A stretch of DNA of 64,000 bases. Origin: Cupriavidus sp. YR651 (GTDB lineage: Bacteria > Pseudomonadota > Gammaproteobacteria > Burkholderiales > Burkholderiaceae). The stretch covers positions 62,001 to 126,000 of the forward strand of contig NZ_FMYZ01000008.1 of assembly GCF_900101625.1 (NCBI RefSeq), read 5' to 3'. Below, piece after piece: positions 33,981 to 42,245 of this stretch. The notes beneath the pieces were generated by a model. That model saw only the letters and a list, made by a program, of their open reading frames with translations. It was not told the DNA's origin and did no database searches. The position numbers and the translations under genes were made by a program. Within the stretch, counting starts at the first letter, position 1; every line of letters begins with the position of its first letter.

Positions 33981-34707
33981 GTGGATCGCCGGAGCGCGGC
34001 CACGCGGCGGTAGCCGACATCGGCGGACACGCGGCGTCGCGCAGCAGGGACATCGCCTCGTCGTCGCTGGTCTGCGTGAAATCGAGATAGAAAGCACCCA
34101 CCGCGCCGAAGCTGGGCGGTATGTTCAGGCACACGATCTGGTCCGCCACGGCGCGCAGCGTATCCAGGCCCTCCGCCGAACCTACCGGCACGGCCGCCAC
34201 CACCTGCGCGGCACCGGCCATCCGCGCGGCATCCAGCGCGGCGCGCATGGTCGCCCCGGTGGCCACGCCGTCATCCACCACGATCACCTGCCGGCCCGCC
34301 ATGGCCGTCACCGGACGACCCTGACGATAGCGTTGCTGCCGCCGGCAGATCTCATTGAGTTGCCGGCCGCGCTCCGCATCGAAGGCGCCGGACTCCACGG
34401 CGCGGCGCGTCCAGGAATCGTCATTGGCCACGGTATGCGGTCCGCGGCCGTCCGCATCGCCCTCCACCACCGCACCCAACGCCAGTTCCGGATAGCCCGG
34501 CGCGCCGATCTTGCGCACCAGCAGCACATCGAGCGTGCCATCGAGTGCGCGCGTCACTTCATAGGCGACGGGTACGCCACCGCGCGGCAGGGCCAGCACC
34601 AGCGGCGGCTCGCCGTCGTGCGATCGCGCAAATCCGAGTTCGACCAGACGGCGGCCGAGAAACTGGCCGGCCTCGCGGCGGTCGGCAAAACAAGGCGGCA
34701 GGCTCAT
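33955..34707 (-). CDS. Phosphoribosyltransferase-domain protein
   Basis: 250 aa. The PRTase signature loop is VIVVDDGVATGATMRAALDA; upstream are LVLALPRGGVPVAYEVTRAL and VLLVRKIGAPGYPELALGAV. This is the widespread 'predicted phosphoribosyltransferase' family that is often linked to stress or hydrolase genes and lacks a defined base substrate. Start MSLPPCFADR with GGGAG upstream. The C-terminus is Pro/Ala-rich and overlaps the dehydratase gene. Confidence 0.87.
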   Translation of the reverse strand: MSLPPCFADRREAGQFLGRRLVELGFARSHDGEPPLVLALPRGGVPVAYEVTRALDGTLDVLLVRKIGAPGYPELALGAVVEGDADGRGPHTVANDDSWTRRAVESGAFDAERGRQLNEICRRQQRYRQGRPVTAMAGRQVIVVDDGVATGATMRAALDAARMAGAAQVVAAVPVGSAEGLDTLRAVADQIVCLNIPPSFGAVGAFYLDFTQTSDDEAMSLLRDAACPPMSATAAWPRSGDPLRAGPFAS

Positions 34708-35042
34708 GGTGCGCTCCCGCAGACGAATGCAGGGAAGGGAAGGGACCGTCGGGGCCACTGGCGTGGCGCGGGTCCACAGCCACTATAGTCCTGTCGCGGC
34801 GGGGTGGCGGTGCTTTGTCGGCAACGTCGCGCGTCGCCCACATGGCCCTGAGGAATATGGGGTCATTGTTGCGTATTCGACCCTATGAGGGCGATAGGCC
34901 ACGGCGATTGATGGCCAATCTGAAACAGTGTTTTCTGGCTTGCCCCGCTGTTCGGATCGGCTTGCTTGAGTAGCATGACTGCGTGGCGGAGATCCCCGCC
35001 CACCGACCCTTCCGGAGCCCAAGAGGCCCCGCCATCGACTGA
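34708..35042. other. Intergenic region, no gene seen
   Basis: 335 nt between the phosphoribosyltransferase start and the orphan peptide gene. An imperfect GGCGG/CCGCC hairpin lies at about 34985-35000. No strong promoter or reading frame with coding bias was found. Confidence 0.4.
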
Positions 35043-35219
35043 GTGAGTGTTACCGTGAATCCGCAACATATCTCCCGCACCAACGACGAGGCCGCCAACC
35101 ACGAACTGGACCTCGATATTCCCTTCGGCTCGCTCGACGCCGCCGCCATGGCCGAACTGCCGTACACCTTCAGCCAATCCGGCACCTGCACGCGCTACTA
35201 CAACGAGTTTTTCGGCTGA
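35043..35219 (+). CDS. 58-aa orphan peptide
   Basis: GTG start directly after an in-frame stop; a second GTG four codons later is also possible. The product begins MSVTVNPQHISRTNDEAANH, continues with an acidic ELDLDIPFGSLDAAAMAELP and ends YTFSQSGTCTRYYNEFFG. About 80% of third codon positions are G or C, as in real genes here, and both opposite-strand frames look worse. There is no clear ribosome site. The acidic leader-like N-terminus and a Ser/Thr/Cys/Tyr-rich C-terminus next to a methyltransferase recall RiPP precursors, but no RiPP enzyme is present. Unknown function. Confidence 0.5.
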   Translation: MSVTVNPQHISRTNDEAANHELDLDIPFGSLDAAAMAELPYTFSQSGTCTRYYNEFFG

Positions 35220-35255
35220 TTTTTCGGCCGACTCTTTGGCTGATTCTTTGGCTGC
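35208..35255 (+). repeat. 12-bp tandem repeat across a stop codon
   Basis: Four 12-bp units (TTTTTCGGCTGA, TTTTTCGGCCGA, CTCTTTGGCTGA, TTCTTTGGCTGC) starting inside the last codons of the 58-aa peptide gene. The unit keeps frame, so the end FFG-stop is repeated as FFGR, LFG-stop and FFG. Confidence 0.85.
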
Positions 35256-35279
35256 CCCGGGCGGGCGCCACCATCCGTC

Positions 35280-35981
35280 TCAGCGGCGCGCATGGCGCAC
35301 CGCCGGGCGGGTCCGGCAAACCATGAAGTATTGCGAACTCAGCCACCACGGCAGCTGAGGCAGCGGGCTGTTGCAGGCGAATTCGACTGCAAAGCGAGTA
35401 CACACATGGGCGCGCAGCTTGCGGAAATCGAAACCCTTGTGCGTTTGCCTGGGGTTGTCGGGCCGCGTCACCGGCAGCCCGAGCAGCGCCCGTAGCGCCT
35501 CGACCGGCGTATGGTCCATGCGCAGCGAACGGTTGCTGACCATGCCGTCCAGCAGCCTCGGCACGATCGCCATGCCGTACATGACGGGCACCGATATCAC
35601 CAGCGACCCACCAGGCCGCAGGATGCGGGCGCTATCGTTCAGGAACGCGGCGATCTCGTTCGGGTACAGGTGTTCGCAGACCTCGAAGGCCGTCAGCACG
35701 TCGACGGAGGCATTGGCCAGCTCCGACATGCTGGAGACGTGGCGGATCTCCGGATAATCGGGCGCCTTGCCCGGATCCAGCCCGGCCAGTGTCAGGTCCG
35801 GGCGCGCCTCGCCCAGCCAGTGCAGAAACTGTCCCGGGCCCGCGCCAACATCCACGACGGTGCCGCCCTGGGGGCAGCGTGCAGCCACCATGTCCAAACC
35901 CAGCGCAATGCGGCTGCGCTGCGCAAACCGCGCCAGCGGACTGGACGCATCGGGGCATTGCCTGGCGTCGTCGATAGACAT
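35280..35981 (-). CDS. Class I SAM-dependent methyltransferase
   Basis: 233 aa. SAM-binding motif I VVDVGAGPGQFLHWL, acidic strand-2 end LAGLDPG, motif VDVLTAFEVCEHLYPNEIAA and motif IV/post-IV LRPGGSLVISVPVMYG. The fold is that of UbiE/COQ5-type or glycan-associated Methyltransf_11 enzymes. A C-terminal extension of about 70 residues ends in a basic tail. Convergent with the orphan peptide gene (60 nt apart). Substrate unknown. Confidence 0.85.
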   Translation of the reverse strand: MSIDDARQCPDASSPLARFAQRSRIALGLDMVAARCPQGGTVVDVGAGPGQFLHWLGEARPDLTLAGLDPGKAPDYPEIRHVSSMSELANASVDVLTAFEVCEHLYPNEIAAFLNDSARILRPGGSLVISVPVMYGMAIVPRLLDGMVSNRSLRMDHTPVEALRALLGLPVTRPDNPRQTHKGFDFRKLRAHVCTRFAVEFACNSPLPQLPWWLSSQYFMVCRTRPAVRHARR

Positions 35982-36141
35982 GGCGCCGCGTCTCCGGGAG
36001 GTAGCGGTGACGCGCATTGTCGCGAGCCGGGAGCCCGGCATCTGTGCGATTTTCCACATTGCGGCACGGCGCAGCCGATGAGGCCACCGTGTGCGGAAAT
36101 TTCCAAGGCGGCCGGCCGCATGCCGGCCACCTCGGCGCCCT

Positions 36142-36585
36142 TCAGTACGTCTTGTAGGGCAAAAACTTGCCGGACATTTCGATGCGCACGCGGTCCCCGT
36201 TGGGATCGGGTTCGCGCTGCAGGTCCATGCGGAAGTCGATGGCGCTCATGATACCGTCGCCGAACTCTTCGTGGATCAATGCCTTGAACGTGGTGCCATA
36301 TACGCTGATCAGCTCGTAGAAGCGGTAGATCAGCGGGTCAGTGGGCACTTGCGTCGGCAGGGACCCCTTGTATGGCACGGTGCGCAGCCAGGGCTCGGCC
36401 TCCGCGGGCAGGTCGAAGATCTCCATCACGGCGCGCGCGCCGGCTTCGTCAAACACCATCTGGCCGAGGCACGCGGCCGTCGTCCATTCCTTGCTCTTGC
36501 CGACCCGCTCTGCCACCTGGGCCCAAGAGATGCCTCGCCTCACCTTGGCTTCGATAATGAGGTCGGTCACGTCACTGCGGTTCAT
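36142..36585 (-). CDS. cynS: Cyanase (cyanate hydratase)
   Basis: 147 aa, standard length. Converts cyanate and bicarbonate to ammonia and CO2. The N-terminal HTH-like domain (LIIEAKVRRGISWAQVAERV) and the C-terminal catalytic domain with DPLIYRFYELISVYGTTFKA carry the catalytic Arg, Glu and Ser. Start MNRSDVTD with GGAGAG. There is no cynT or cynR in the window; it appears with a small frame of unknown role directly downstream. Confidence 0.95.
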   Translation of the reverse strand: MNRSDVTDLIIEAKVRRGISWAQVAERVGKSKEWTTAACLGQMVFDEAGARAVMEIFDLPAEAEPWLRTVPYKGSLPTQVPTDPLIYRFYELISVYGTTFKALIHEEFGDGIMSAIDFRMDLQREPDPNGDRVRIEMSGKFLPYKTY

Positions 36586-36633
36586 GGTCTCTCCGTTCGT
36601 CGTTGGATGATCCGGAGAGGACGGCACAGCGGC

Positions 36634-36774
36634 TCACGGCGACTGCGTGCGTTCCAGGCGAGCCACGGCGTCACCGCCGCCATCGTCGAACCGGGCGCGC
36701 GCAAACTGCGGCACCGTTAGCGGACTCAGGCCTTCCAGCGCCTGCAGGACCAGCACGATAAGCATGACCGGCAT
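36634..36774 (-). CDS. 46-aa peptide upstream of cyanase
   Basis: ATG with a strong GAGGGAGG site 5 nt upstream. The product starts MPVMLIVLVLQALEGLSPLT, a short hydrophobic run, and then has a charged tail (FARARFDDGGGDAVARLER). It ends 49 nt before the cynS start on the same strand, so the two may be co-transcribed. It resembles small membrane-associated peptides but matches no family I recognise. Confidence 0.45.
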   Translation of the reverse strand: MPVMLIVLVLQALEGLSPLTVPQFARARFDDGGGDAVARLERTQSP

Positions 36775-37368
36775 GACGTCCTCCCTCGGGAATACGGCGA
36801 ACGGTTTGGCGCAAGCTTCGTGCCATCGGCCAGGCGGTGCTCGGGGCCTGTCCGTGGCACTTCGTGCCGCATCGTGGGGCGTGACGGAGGCGGCCGACCA
36901 TGATCCGGGCGCGCCCGACGCACCGGCTCGGGGAACGGGGAGCGCTTGCGCGAACATCCATAGCGTACCCGTTTCTGCGAGAACGCTGGCGGCCGGTTTT
37001 GCGATGACACGACGCCGCGCCCTCCACTCGGCCACTCGCCGGCCACCATCGTCAGCCCCTGCCACCCGCCCGGATACCGGCTTGCAATGGCCCGGACAGC
37101 GCCCCCGCCCTGGCAAATCTTTGCGCAAGTCATTTCCGATGTAACGCCACATTACCCGCGGCACCGCGCCGGAAGGGCCTGCGCGCGGCAACGTCACTTT
37201 CCGTCCAGGCCTTGCTGCACAAGGCTTGGCGGGATCTCTGCGAGGTCAGAAAAATGACCTGCCGCCGTGCGCGGGCGTGAGAGACGGTCTTACAAGTGCA
37301 ACCACGCGAGCCGGGGCCGCGTCGCTACATTCAAGCCGTGTTCAACGCGAACCGAAACGGAGCCCCAC
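36775..37368. other. Intergenic region with dispersed repeat copy D
   Basis: 594 nt with divergent promoters to be expected at both ends. It contains copy D of the 17-bp repeat. Several long frames here are shadows of high GC without ribosome sites; no gene is called. Confidence 0.4.
36963..36979. repeat. Dispersed 17-bp repeat, copy D (inverted)
   Basis: GCGTACCCGTTTCTGCG, identical to copies A-C. Flanks differ, so only the 17-bp core is shared by all four. Confidence 0.8.
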
Positions 37369-37485
37369 ATGAAACGCGCCCTCACCCTGGTCATCCTGCT
37401 GGCCACCACCACCGCCCTGCTTTCCGCTTGCATCGTGGTGCCGCCGCGCGGTCCGCACTACCAGCGCTACCACGACCGCTACTAA
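37369..37485 (+). CDS. Small lipoprotein
   Basis: 38 aa: MKRALTLVILLATTTALLSA, then Cys (lipobox LSAC), IVVPPRGPHYQRYHDRY. ACGGAG precedes the ATG. After lipidation the mature peptide is only 18 residues, Tyr/His/Arg-rich. It is followed after 81 nt by a WxxGxW-type protein with a similar His/Tyr-rich style, so the two may be related envelope proteins. Confidence 0.7.
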   Translation: MKRALTLVILLATTTALLSACIVVPPRGPHYQRYHDRY

Positions 37486-37566
37486 GCCGAACGCGCGCGC
37501 CATCGACAAACAGACAAACAGTCAAACAGACATTTCCGATCCAGCCGGATGACAAGGAGAAAACCC

Positions 37567-37872
37567 ATGAAACGCCAACTGTTGCTCGCCGCCGCCATTC
37601 TTGCCGCCGGCAGTGCTTTCGGACTGATCTCGCCGGCCGCCCAGGCCCACGGCTACTACGACAACCCGCCGCCCCCGCCGCGCCACGAAGTCCGCCCGGC
37701 CCCGCGCCCGGGCCAGGCGTGGGTGCCTGGCCACTATGATCGCGCACGGTCCGGCTATGCCTGGCGCGGCGGCTACTACCAGGCCGCACGTCCGGGACAT
37801 CGCTATGTCCCCGACAGGTGGGTCCACGGCCCCCACGGCTGGGTCAAGCGCCCCGGTTATTGGGTTCGCTAA
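37567..37872 (+). CDS. WxxGxW-repeat periplasmic protein
   Basis: 101 aa. Signal peptide MKRQLLLAAAILAAGSAFGL to AQAHG, a Pro-rich stretch, and repeated aromatic-Gly motifs: AWVPGHYDRA, YAWRGGYYQ, RYVPDRWVHGPHGW and KRPGYW. This is the YXWGXW/WXXGXW repeat pattern found in small betaproteobacterial envelope proteins of unknown role. AAGGAG lies 6 nt upstream. Confidence 0.8.
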   Translation: MKRQLLLAAAILAAGSAFGLISPAAQAHGYYDNPPPPPRHEVRPAPRPGQAWVPGHYDRARSGYAWRGGYYQAARPGHRYVPDRWVHGPHGWVKRPGYWVR

Positions 37873-37914
37873 AGACAACCAGATTGGAGGCCGGACAAAG
37901 GGCCGGATGTAGTA

Positions 37915-38028
37915 AGAGGTTGCTTCAAAATGAAGCGAAGCGGTCCTGGCTAGACGCGCGGCCGCAGACAGTACAAGTGGTACGGCAAGGCCGCGCAACG
38001 ACGCCAGGATCGTTTTGAAGCGACCTCT
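37915..38028. repeat. Stem-loop element, copy 1 (possible structured RNA)
   Basis: Terminal arms AGAGGTTGCTTCAAAATGA and TCGTTTTGAAGCGACCTCT pair over 19 positions (two T-G wobbles). An inner stem TCCTGGC/GCCAGGA follows after a 10-nt bulge on the left arm. Positions 37956-38007 are identical, in reverse orientation, to 63284-63335. It begins 43 nt after the WxxGxW gene. It may be a small RNA, a MITE-like element or a terminator-type repeat. Confidence 0.75.
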
Positions 38029-38828
38029 AAGTCAGTGCACGCTTGTCGGGCCGAGGACGTCACGTCTCGCGCTGGCAAGCCGACCGATGGCTGAGAACGG
38101 GCCGGACCGCGGGCATGTGGTCCGGCCCGCAGTCATTATCGGGATGGCAACGGCCTCCGACGATGGTCGGTTGCAGAGCGTGCGACCCGGGCGGTACAGC
38201 CCGTTTTTTATTCATCCTGATGTGGGATACCGGTCTCATCCTTTTGAACTAGGCCACGAGACTCCCCTCGAATGGTCGAGCGACTTCCGATGGCCCGACA
38301 GTCATTTTGTAATGGTTTCATGCGTGCGTCACCCGACACGGTTTTCGTTAATCCCACACCCCCCAACCGGGTGAATTTTCGTTATTTATCCAGCGCGTTT
38401 TATTCAAAATGGTTGCAGCCGTGAAACTTTTGCGGAGCCCCTTGTTGCAATACTGAAACTGGCTGGCCACCCCTTGCCAGATGGCGTCGCGCATACATTG
38501 GCAACCATCTGCACTATTTCGGTCAGGGATTATGAGTTTCGCTTCATTCCAACTCCCGTCCGCCACAAAGTCGCCTGCTTGCTTTCAGAACCACCAGCCC
38601 ATAAGATGAATTTAAGCCGATTTAGGAGCGAGATTTTTTTGGGATTGGGTTCGGGTCATACTTCCGGTCGCGCGGACAAGTCCATCCTTACAATGGACAT
38701 CGACTGACACGGAAGCACGGGGGTTAAGGCTGTATTCGCGGTGCCGTTACCGGTGTCCGCCCTGCCGCAACAAATTCCCTGCACGCAAAACGCCCGCAAC
38801 TCGCCCGCCAAACGGGGAGTGAAGAACA
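38029..38828. other. Long AT-richer intergenic region ahead of the EPS regulator
   Basis: 800 nt. Left end has a perfect 10-bp stem GGGCCGGACC/GGTCCGGCCC at 38099-38128, then base composition drops clearly between about 38200 and 38720 (runs such as GAATTTTCGTTATTTATCC, GATTTTTTTGGGATTGGG). Codon-like structure is absent. This is probably the regulatory region of the LuxR-type gene and a place for silencer or activator binding. Confidence 0.5.
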
Positions 38829-39773
38829 ATGAACGCCTTGCTGATCGAGGAGCATCCGCTGCTCCGGCTCGGGCTTTTGCAGATGCTCGAAACCATCCAG
38901 GATTCCGGACACGTATTGGCGCTTGCGCCCGCGGACATCGGACGACTGGAATCACCACACCGCAACGCAGACCTGCTGGTCTTCGGCATGCCGCCAGACG
39001 AGGCCGCCGGCTGGGAACAGCTGGAACTGGCGCGTGAGCGCCTGGCACCGCAACGCATCCTGGTGCTCGCGGACATGCTGCCCCTGCACGCGCCCAGCGT
39101 GGACGCCGCACGCGGCATCTGTGGCTGCCTGCCCAAGTCCGCATCGCTGGCCGTGATCGAGGCCGCTATCCGGCTGGCGATCTCGAGCGCGCAGGGCCTG
39201 ATGTTCTCCGGCGAAGGCACCGCGACGCCATCCGCATCACGCTCGGCGATGCCGGCCACACCATCGCTGGCCTCGGCCGCGCCATTGCCGCTGTCCGCGG
39301 CGATGCCGGCTGAATCGCTGTCGCCTGCGGCCTGTGCCAGCGCCATGCGCGCAGCCGTGGCCGTGCGCGATCTCACCAGCCTGCGCCCCGGCCAGCCGAT
39401 GGCGCCCTCCGCCATGGTGACGGCCGCGCCCGCCGCCCCGGTCGAAGAGGAGCCGAGCTACGACGAAGCGGAGATGCTCAAGATCACGCCGCGCCAGTAT
39501 GAAGTGCTGGTGCTGCTGGCCCGCGGCTATCCCATCAAGACCGTCAGCCGCATGCTCAATATCTCCGTGGCGACCGTGAAGAGCCACGCCTGCACGCTCT
39601 ACCAGCGACTCAAGGTCCGCAACAAGGGGGAGGCGGTCTACGCCGCCCTGCAACGCGGCGCCACGCTGGAGTGGGTCAGTGGCGATGAACGCATCGCGCG
39701 CGATGGCAACACCACCCCAGTCCTCGCCCGGCGTGGCGATTCGCCCTACGAAGGCAGCAGCATCACGCTTTGA
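38829..39773 (+). CDS. LuxR-family regulator with degenerate receiver domain
   Basis: 314 aa. The N-terminal receiver-like domain (1-125) has MNALLIEEHPLLRLGLLQML (Glu pair in place of Asp-Asp) and the conserved Lys at 103, but the phosphoacceptor region reads DLLVFGMPP, with no Asp at the expected place. A 90-residue Ala/Pro/Ser linker leads to a LuxR-type HTH (219-275: ITPRQYEVLVLLARGYPIKT, SVATVKSHACTLYQRLKV). It should bind DNA without ordinary phosphorylation. It stands directly upstream of gmd-fcl and probably controls the exopolysaccharide locus. Confidence 0.87.
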   Translation: MNALLIEEHPLLRLGLLQMLETIQDSGHVLALAPADIGRLESPHRNADLLVFGMPPDEAAGWEQLELARERLAPQRILVLADMLPLHAPSVDAARGICGCLPKSASLAVIEAAIRLAISSAQGLMFSGEGTATPSASRSAMPATPSLASAAPLPLSAAMPAESLSPAACASAMRAAVAVRDLTSLRPGQPMAPSAMVTAAPAAPVEEEPSYDEAEMLKITPRQYEVLVLLARGYPIKTVSRMLNISVATVKSHACTLYQRLKVRNKGEAVYAALQRGATLEWVSGDERIARDGNTTPVLARRGDSPYEGSSITL

Positions 39774-39790
39774 ATCCAGCCGTCCCGCAG

Positions 39791-39830
39791 CAGGGCGCCC
39801 GCCAGACCGGCCGGCGCCCTGTTGTCATTT
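39791..39830 (+). terminator. Terminator of the LuxR-type gene
   Basis: CAGGGCGCC / GGCGCCCTG perfect 9-bp stem with a 13-nt loop, followed by TTGTCATTT. It separates the regulator from gmd. Confidence 0.7.
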
Positions 39831-40036
39831 AGGCGTTGCCGCGTCGGCACGTCGGCGTTGCTGCATTGCGACGACGCCACACAGCACGGATGCGCAACCA
39901 CGCTGCTGCGTTGCCGCGCCGCATCTGCCCCCCGTGCCCCTGCCGGTGACCGCCATCGCGAGTGTGGGCTAGCAGACAGTACCCCCCATGCGCCCGCCAT
40001 ACAGTCCAATTCATCCGTAACCAACACGTGACTGTC

Positions 40037-41245
40037 ATGGGCGCAAACGACCTGGAAATCCTCGGAAATTCCCCTGCAAACCGCGCGGCAGACGCTCCGG
40101 CGCCGCGCGGCCGCAACGGTACCCGGCGGGCGCTGATTACCGGGATCACGGGACAGGACGGGTCCTATCTGTGCGAGTTCCTGCTGGACAAGGGCTATGA
40201 GGTTCATGGCATCAAGCGCCGCAGCTCGCTGTTCAACACCGAGCGTATCGACCACCTCTACCAGGACCCCCAGGCCAAGGACCGAAGCCTGATCCTGCAT
40301 CACGGCGACATGACCGACACGGCGAGCCTCGTGCGCGTGGTGCAGCAGTCGCAGCCGGACGAGATCTACAACCTCGCGGCACAGAGCCACGTGCAGGTGT
40401 CGTTCGAAGAGCCGGAGTACACCGCCAACACCGATGCGGTGGGCACGCTGCGGCTGCTGGAAGCCATGCGGATTCTCGGCATGGAGCGCACCACGCGCTT
40501 CTACCAGGCATCGACGTCAGAACTGTACGGCTTGGTGCAGGAGATCCCGCAAAAGGAAACCACGCCGTTTTACCCGCGCAGCCCCTACGCAGCGGCCAAG
40601 CTGTATGCGTACTGGATCACGGTGAACTACCGCGAGGCCTACGGGATGTACGCGTGCAACGGCATCCTGTTCAATCACGAAAGCCCGGTGCGCGGCGAGA
40701 CCTTCGTCACCCGCAAGATCACTCGCGCCATCGCACGCATCGCACTCGGACTGCAGGACACGCTCTATCTCGGCAACCTGTCCGCGCTGCGTGACTGGGG
40801 CCATGCGCGCGACTACGTCGAGATGCAATGGCTGATGCTGCAGCAGACGCAGGCGGAGGACTTCGTCATCGCCACCGGCGAACAGCACAGCGTGCGCGAG
40901 TTCGTCGAGCGCGCGGCGCTGGAGCTGGGCATCACGGTGGAATTCGAGGGCACCGGCGTGGACGAAGTGGGCGTCATCGCCCATGTGGATAGCAGCCATC
41001 GCGAAGTATCGGGCCGCTGCAAGCCGGGCGACGTGATTGTGCGCGTCGATCCGCGCTACTTCCGGCCAACGGAGGTCGAAACACTGCTCGGCGACGCCAC
41101 GCGCGCACGCGAGCGGCTCGGGTGGACGCCACGCATCAGCTTTGCCGAACTCGTGAGCGAGATGGTCCGTGCGGACTTCGCTTCGGCTCGGCGTGACGCC
41201 CTGGTGAAAATGGCAGGTTTCCGTGCGTACAACCATCATGAATAA
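40037..41245 (+). CDS. gmd: GDP-mannose 4,6-dehydratase
   Basis: 402 aa. First step from GDP-D-mannose to GDP-L-fucose (or GDP-rhamnose). Rossmann motif ALITGITGQDGSYLCEFLL, then GYEVHGIKRRSSLFNTERID, catalytic Thr in STSELYG, YAAAKLYAYW (Tyr, Lys) and FNHESPVRGETFVTRKITRA. An N-terminal extension of about 30 residues precedes the Rossmann fold. The start ATG is chosen at 40037 (MGANDLEIL). It overlaps fcl by 8 nt. Confidence 0.96.
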   Translation: MGANDLEILGNSPANRAADAPAPRGRNGTRRALITGITGQDGSYLCEFLLDKGYEVHGIKRRSSLFNTERIDHLYQDPQAKDRSLILHHGDMTDTASLVRVVQQSQPDEIYNLAAQSHVQVSFEEPEYTANTDAVGTLRLLEAMRILGMERTTRFYQASTSELYGLVQEIPQKETTPFYPRSPYAAAKLYAYWITVNYREAYGMYACNGILFNHESPVRGETFVTRKITRAIARIALGLQDTLYLGNLSALRDWGHARDYVEMQWLMLQQTQAEDFVIATGEQHSVREFVERAALELGITVEFEGTGVDEVGVIAHVDSSHREVSGRCKPGDVIVRVDPRYFRPTEVETLLGDATRARERLGWTPRISFAELVSEMVRADFASARRDALVKMAGFRAYNHHE

Positions 41246-42236
41246 ACCTCTTCCCCGTATCTTCGTCGCCGGGCACCGTGGCATGGTGGGCTCGGCCATC
41301 ACGCGGGCCCTGCGTGCCAGGGGCAACGCCGACATCGTCACGCGCACCCACGCCGAGCTCGACCTGAGCAATCAGCAGCAGGTGCGCGACTTCTTCGCCA
41401 GGGAGAAGATCTCGCTGGTCTACCTGGCTGCGGCCCGCGTGGGCGGCATCCATGCGAACGACACCTATCCGGCCGAGTTCATCCAGCAGAACCTGATGAT
41501 CGCGGCCAATGTCATTCACGAGGCCTGGTGCAGTGGCGTGCAGCAGTTGCTGTTCCTCGGCTCCAGCTGCATCTATCCGAAGCTCGCGCCACAGCCCATC
41601 CACGAGTCGTCATTGCTGAGCGGCGCGCTGGAGCCCACCAATGCGCCATACGCCATCGCCAAGATCGCCGGGATGATGCTGTGCGAGAGCTACAACCGCC
41701 AGTACGGCACCGACTACCGCTGCGTGATGCCCACCAACCTGTACGGGCCGGGCGACAACTATCACCCTGAAAACAGCCATGTGATTCCCGCCCTGATCCG
41801 GCGCTTCCACGAGGCGCGGATCGCCGGCGCGTCAGACGTGTCCATCTGGGGGTCCGGCACGCCGATGCGCGAGTTCCTCTACGCGGACGACCTGGCGCAG
41901 GCCTGCATGCACGTGATGGCGTTGCCCACGCTGACGTACCGGACGCACACGGCGCCGGCCGGCTTCTTCAACGTCGGCACGGGCGACGAAGTCACCATCC
42001 GCCAGCTCGCGACGCTGATCGCGCAAGCAGTCGGCTTTCGCGGCAGCATCTCGTTCGATACCACCCGGCCGGACGGCACGCCGCGCAAGCAGCTGGACTC
42101 CACCGCGATCCGCGAAACCGGCTGGAAGCCCGTCATCGGCCTGCAGGCCGGCCTGCAGCTCGCCTACCAGGACGCGCTGGCGTCGGGGCGGCTGGCAGCC
42201 TGCGGCGAGGCGCACGCCCTGGAAAGTCCCGCCTAG
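41238..42236 (+). CDS. fcl: GDP-L-fucose synthase
   Basis: 332 aa. Epimerises and reduces the Gmd product to GDP-L-fucose with NADPH. Motifs: RIFVAGHRGMVGSAITRAL, LAAARVGGIHAN, LGSSCIYPKLAPQPI, and YAIAKIAGMMLCESYNRQYG with the catalytic Tyr and Lys. Start inside the gmd 3' end gives translational coupling. Together gmd-fcl supply fucose for the polymer made by the locus. Confidence 0.96.
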   Translation: MNKPLPRIFVAGHRGMVGSAITRALRARGNADIVTRTHAELDLSNQQQVRDFFAREKISLVYLAAARVGGIHANDTYPAEFIQQNLMIAANVIHEAWCSGVQQLLFLGSSCIYPKLAPQPIHESSLLSGALEPTNAPYAIAKIAGMMLCESYNRQYGTDYRCVMPTNLYGPGDNYHPENSHVIPALIRRFHEARIAGASDVSIWGSGTPMREFLYADDLAQACMHVMALPTLTYRTHTAPAGFFNVGTGDEVTIRQLATLIAQAVGFRGSISFDTTRPDGTPRKQLDSTAIRETGWKPVIGLQAGLQLAYQDALASGRLAACGEAHALESPA

Positions 42237-42245
42237 GAGATCATC

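Noticed and set aside
37522..37998. Minus-strand frame beginning MRGLAVPLVLSAAA, with a similar start in a frame near 63290
   Set aside because: The similarity is due to the 52-nt core of the stem-loop element present in both places, not to related proteins.
41223..41237. GTG start for fcl five codons upstream
   Set aside because: The ATG at 41238 gives the normal GDP-fucose synthase N-terminus; the GTG lies inside gmd without a ribosome site.
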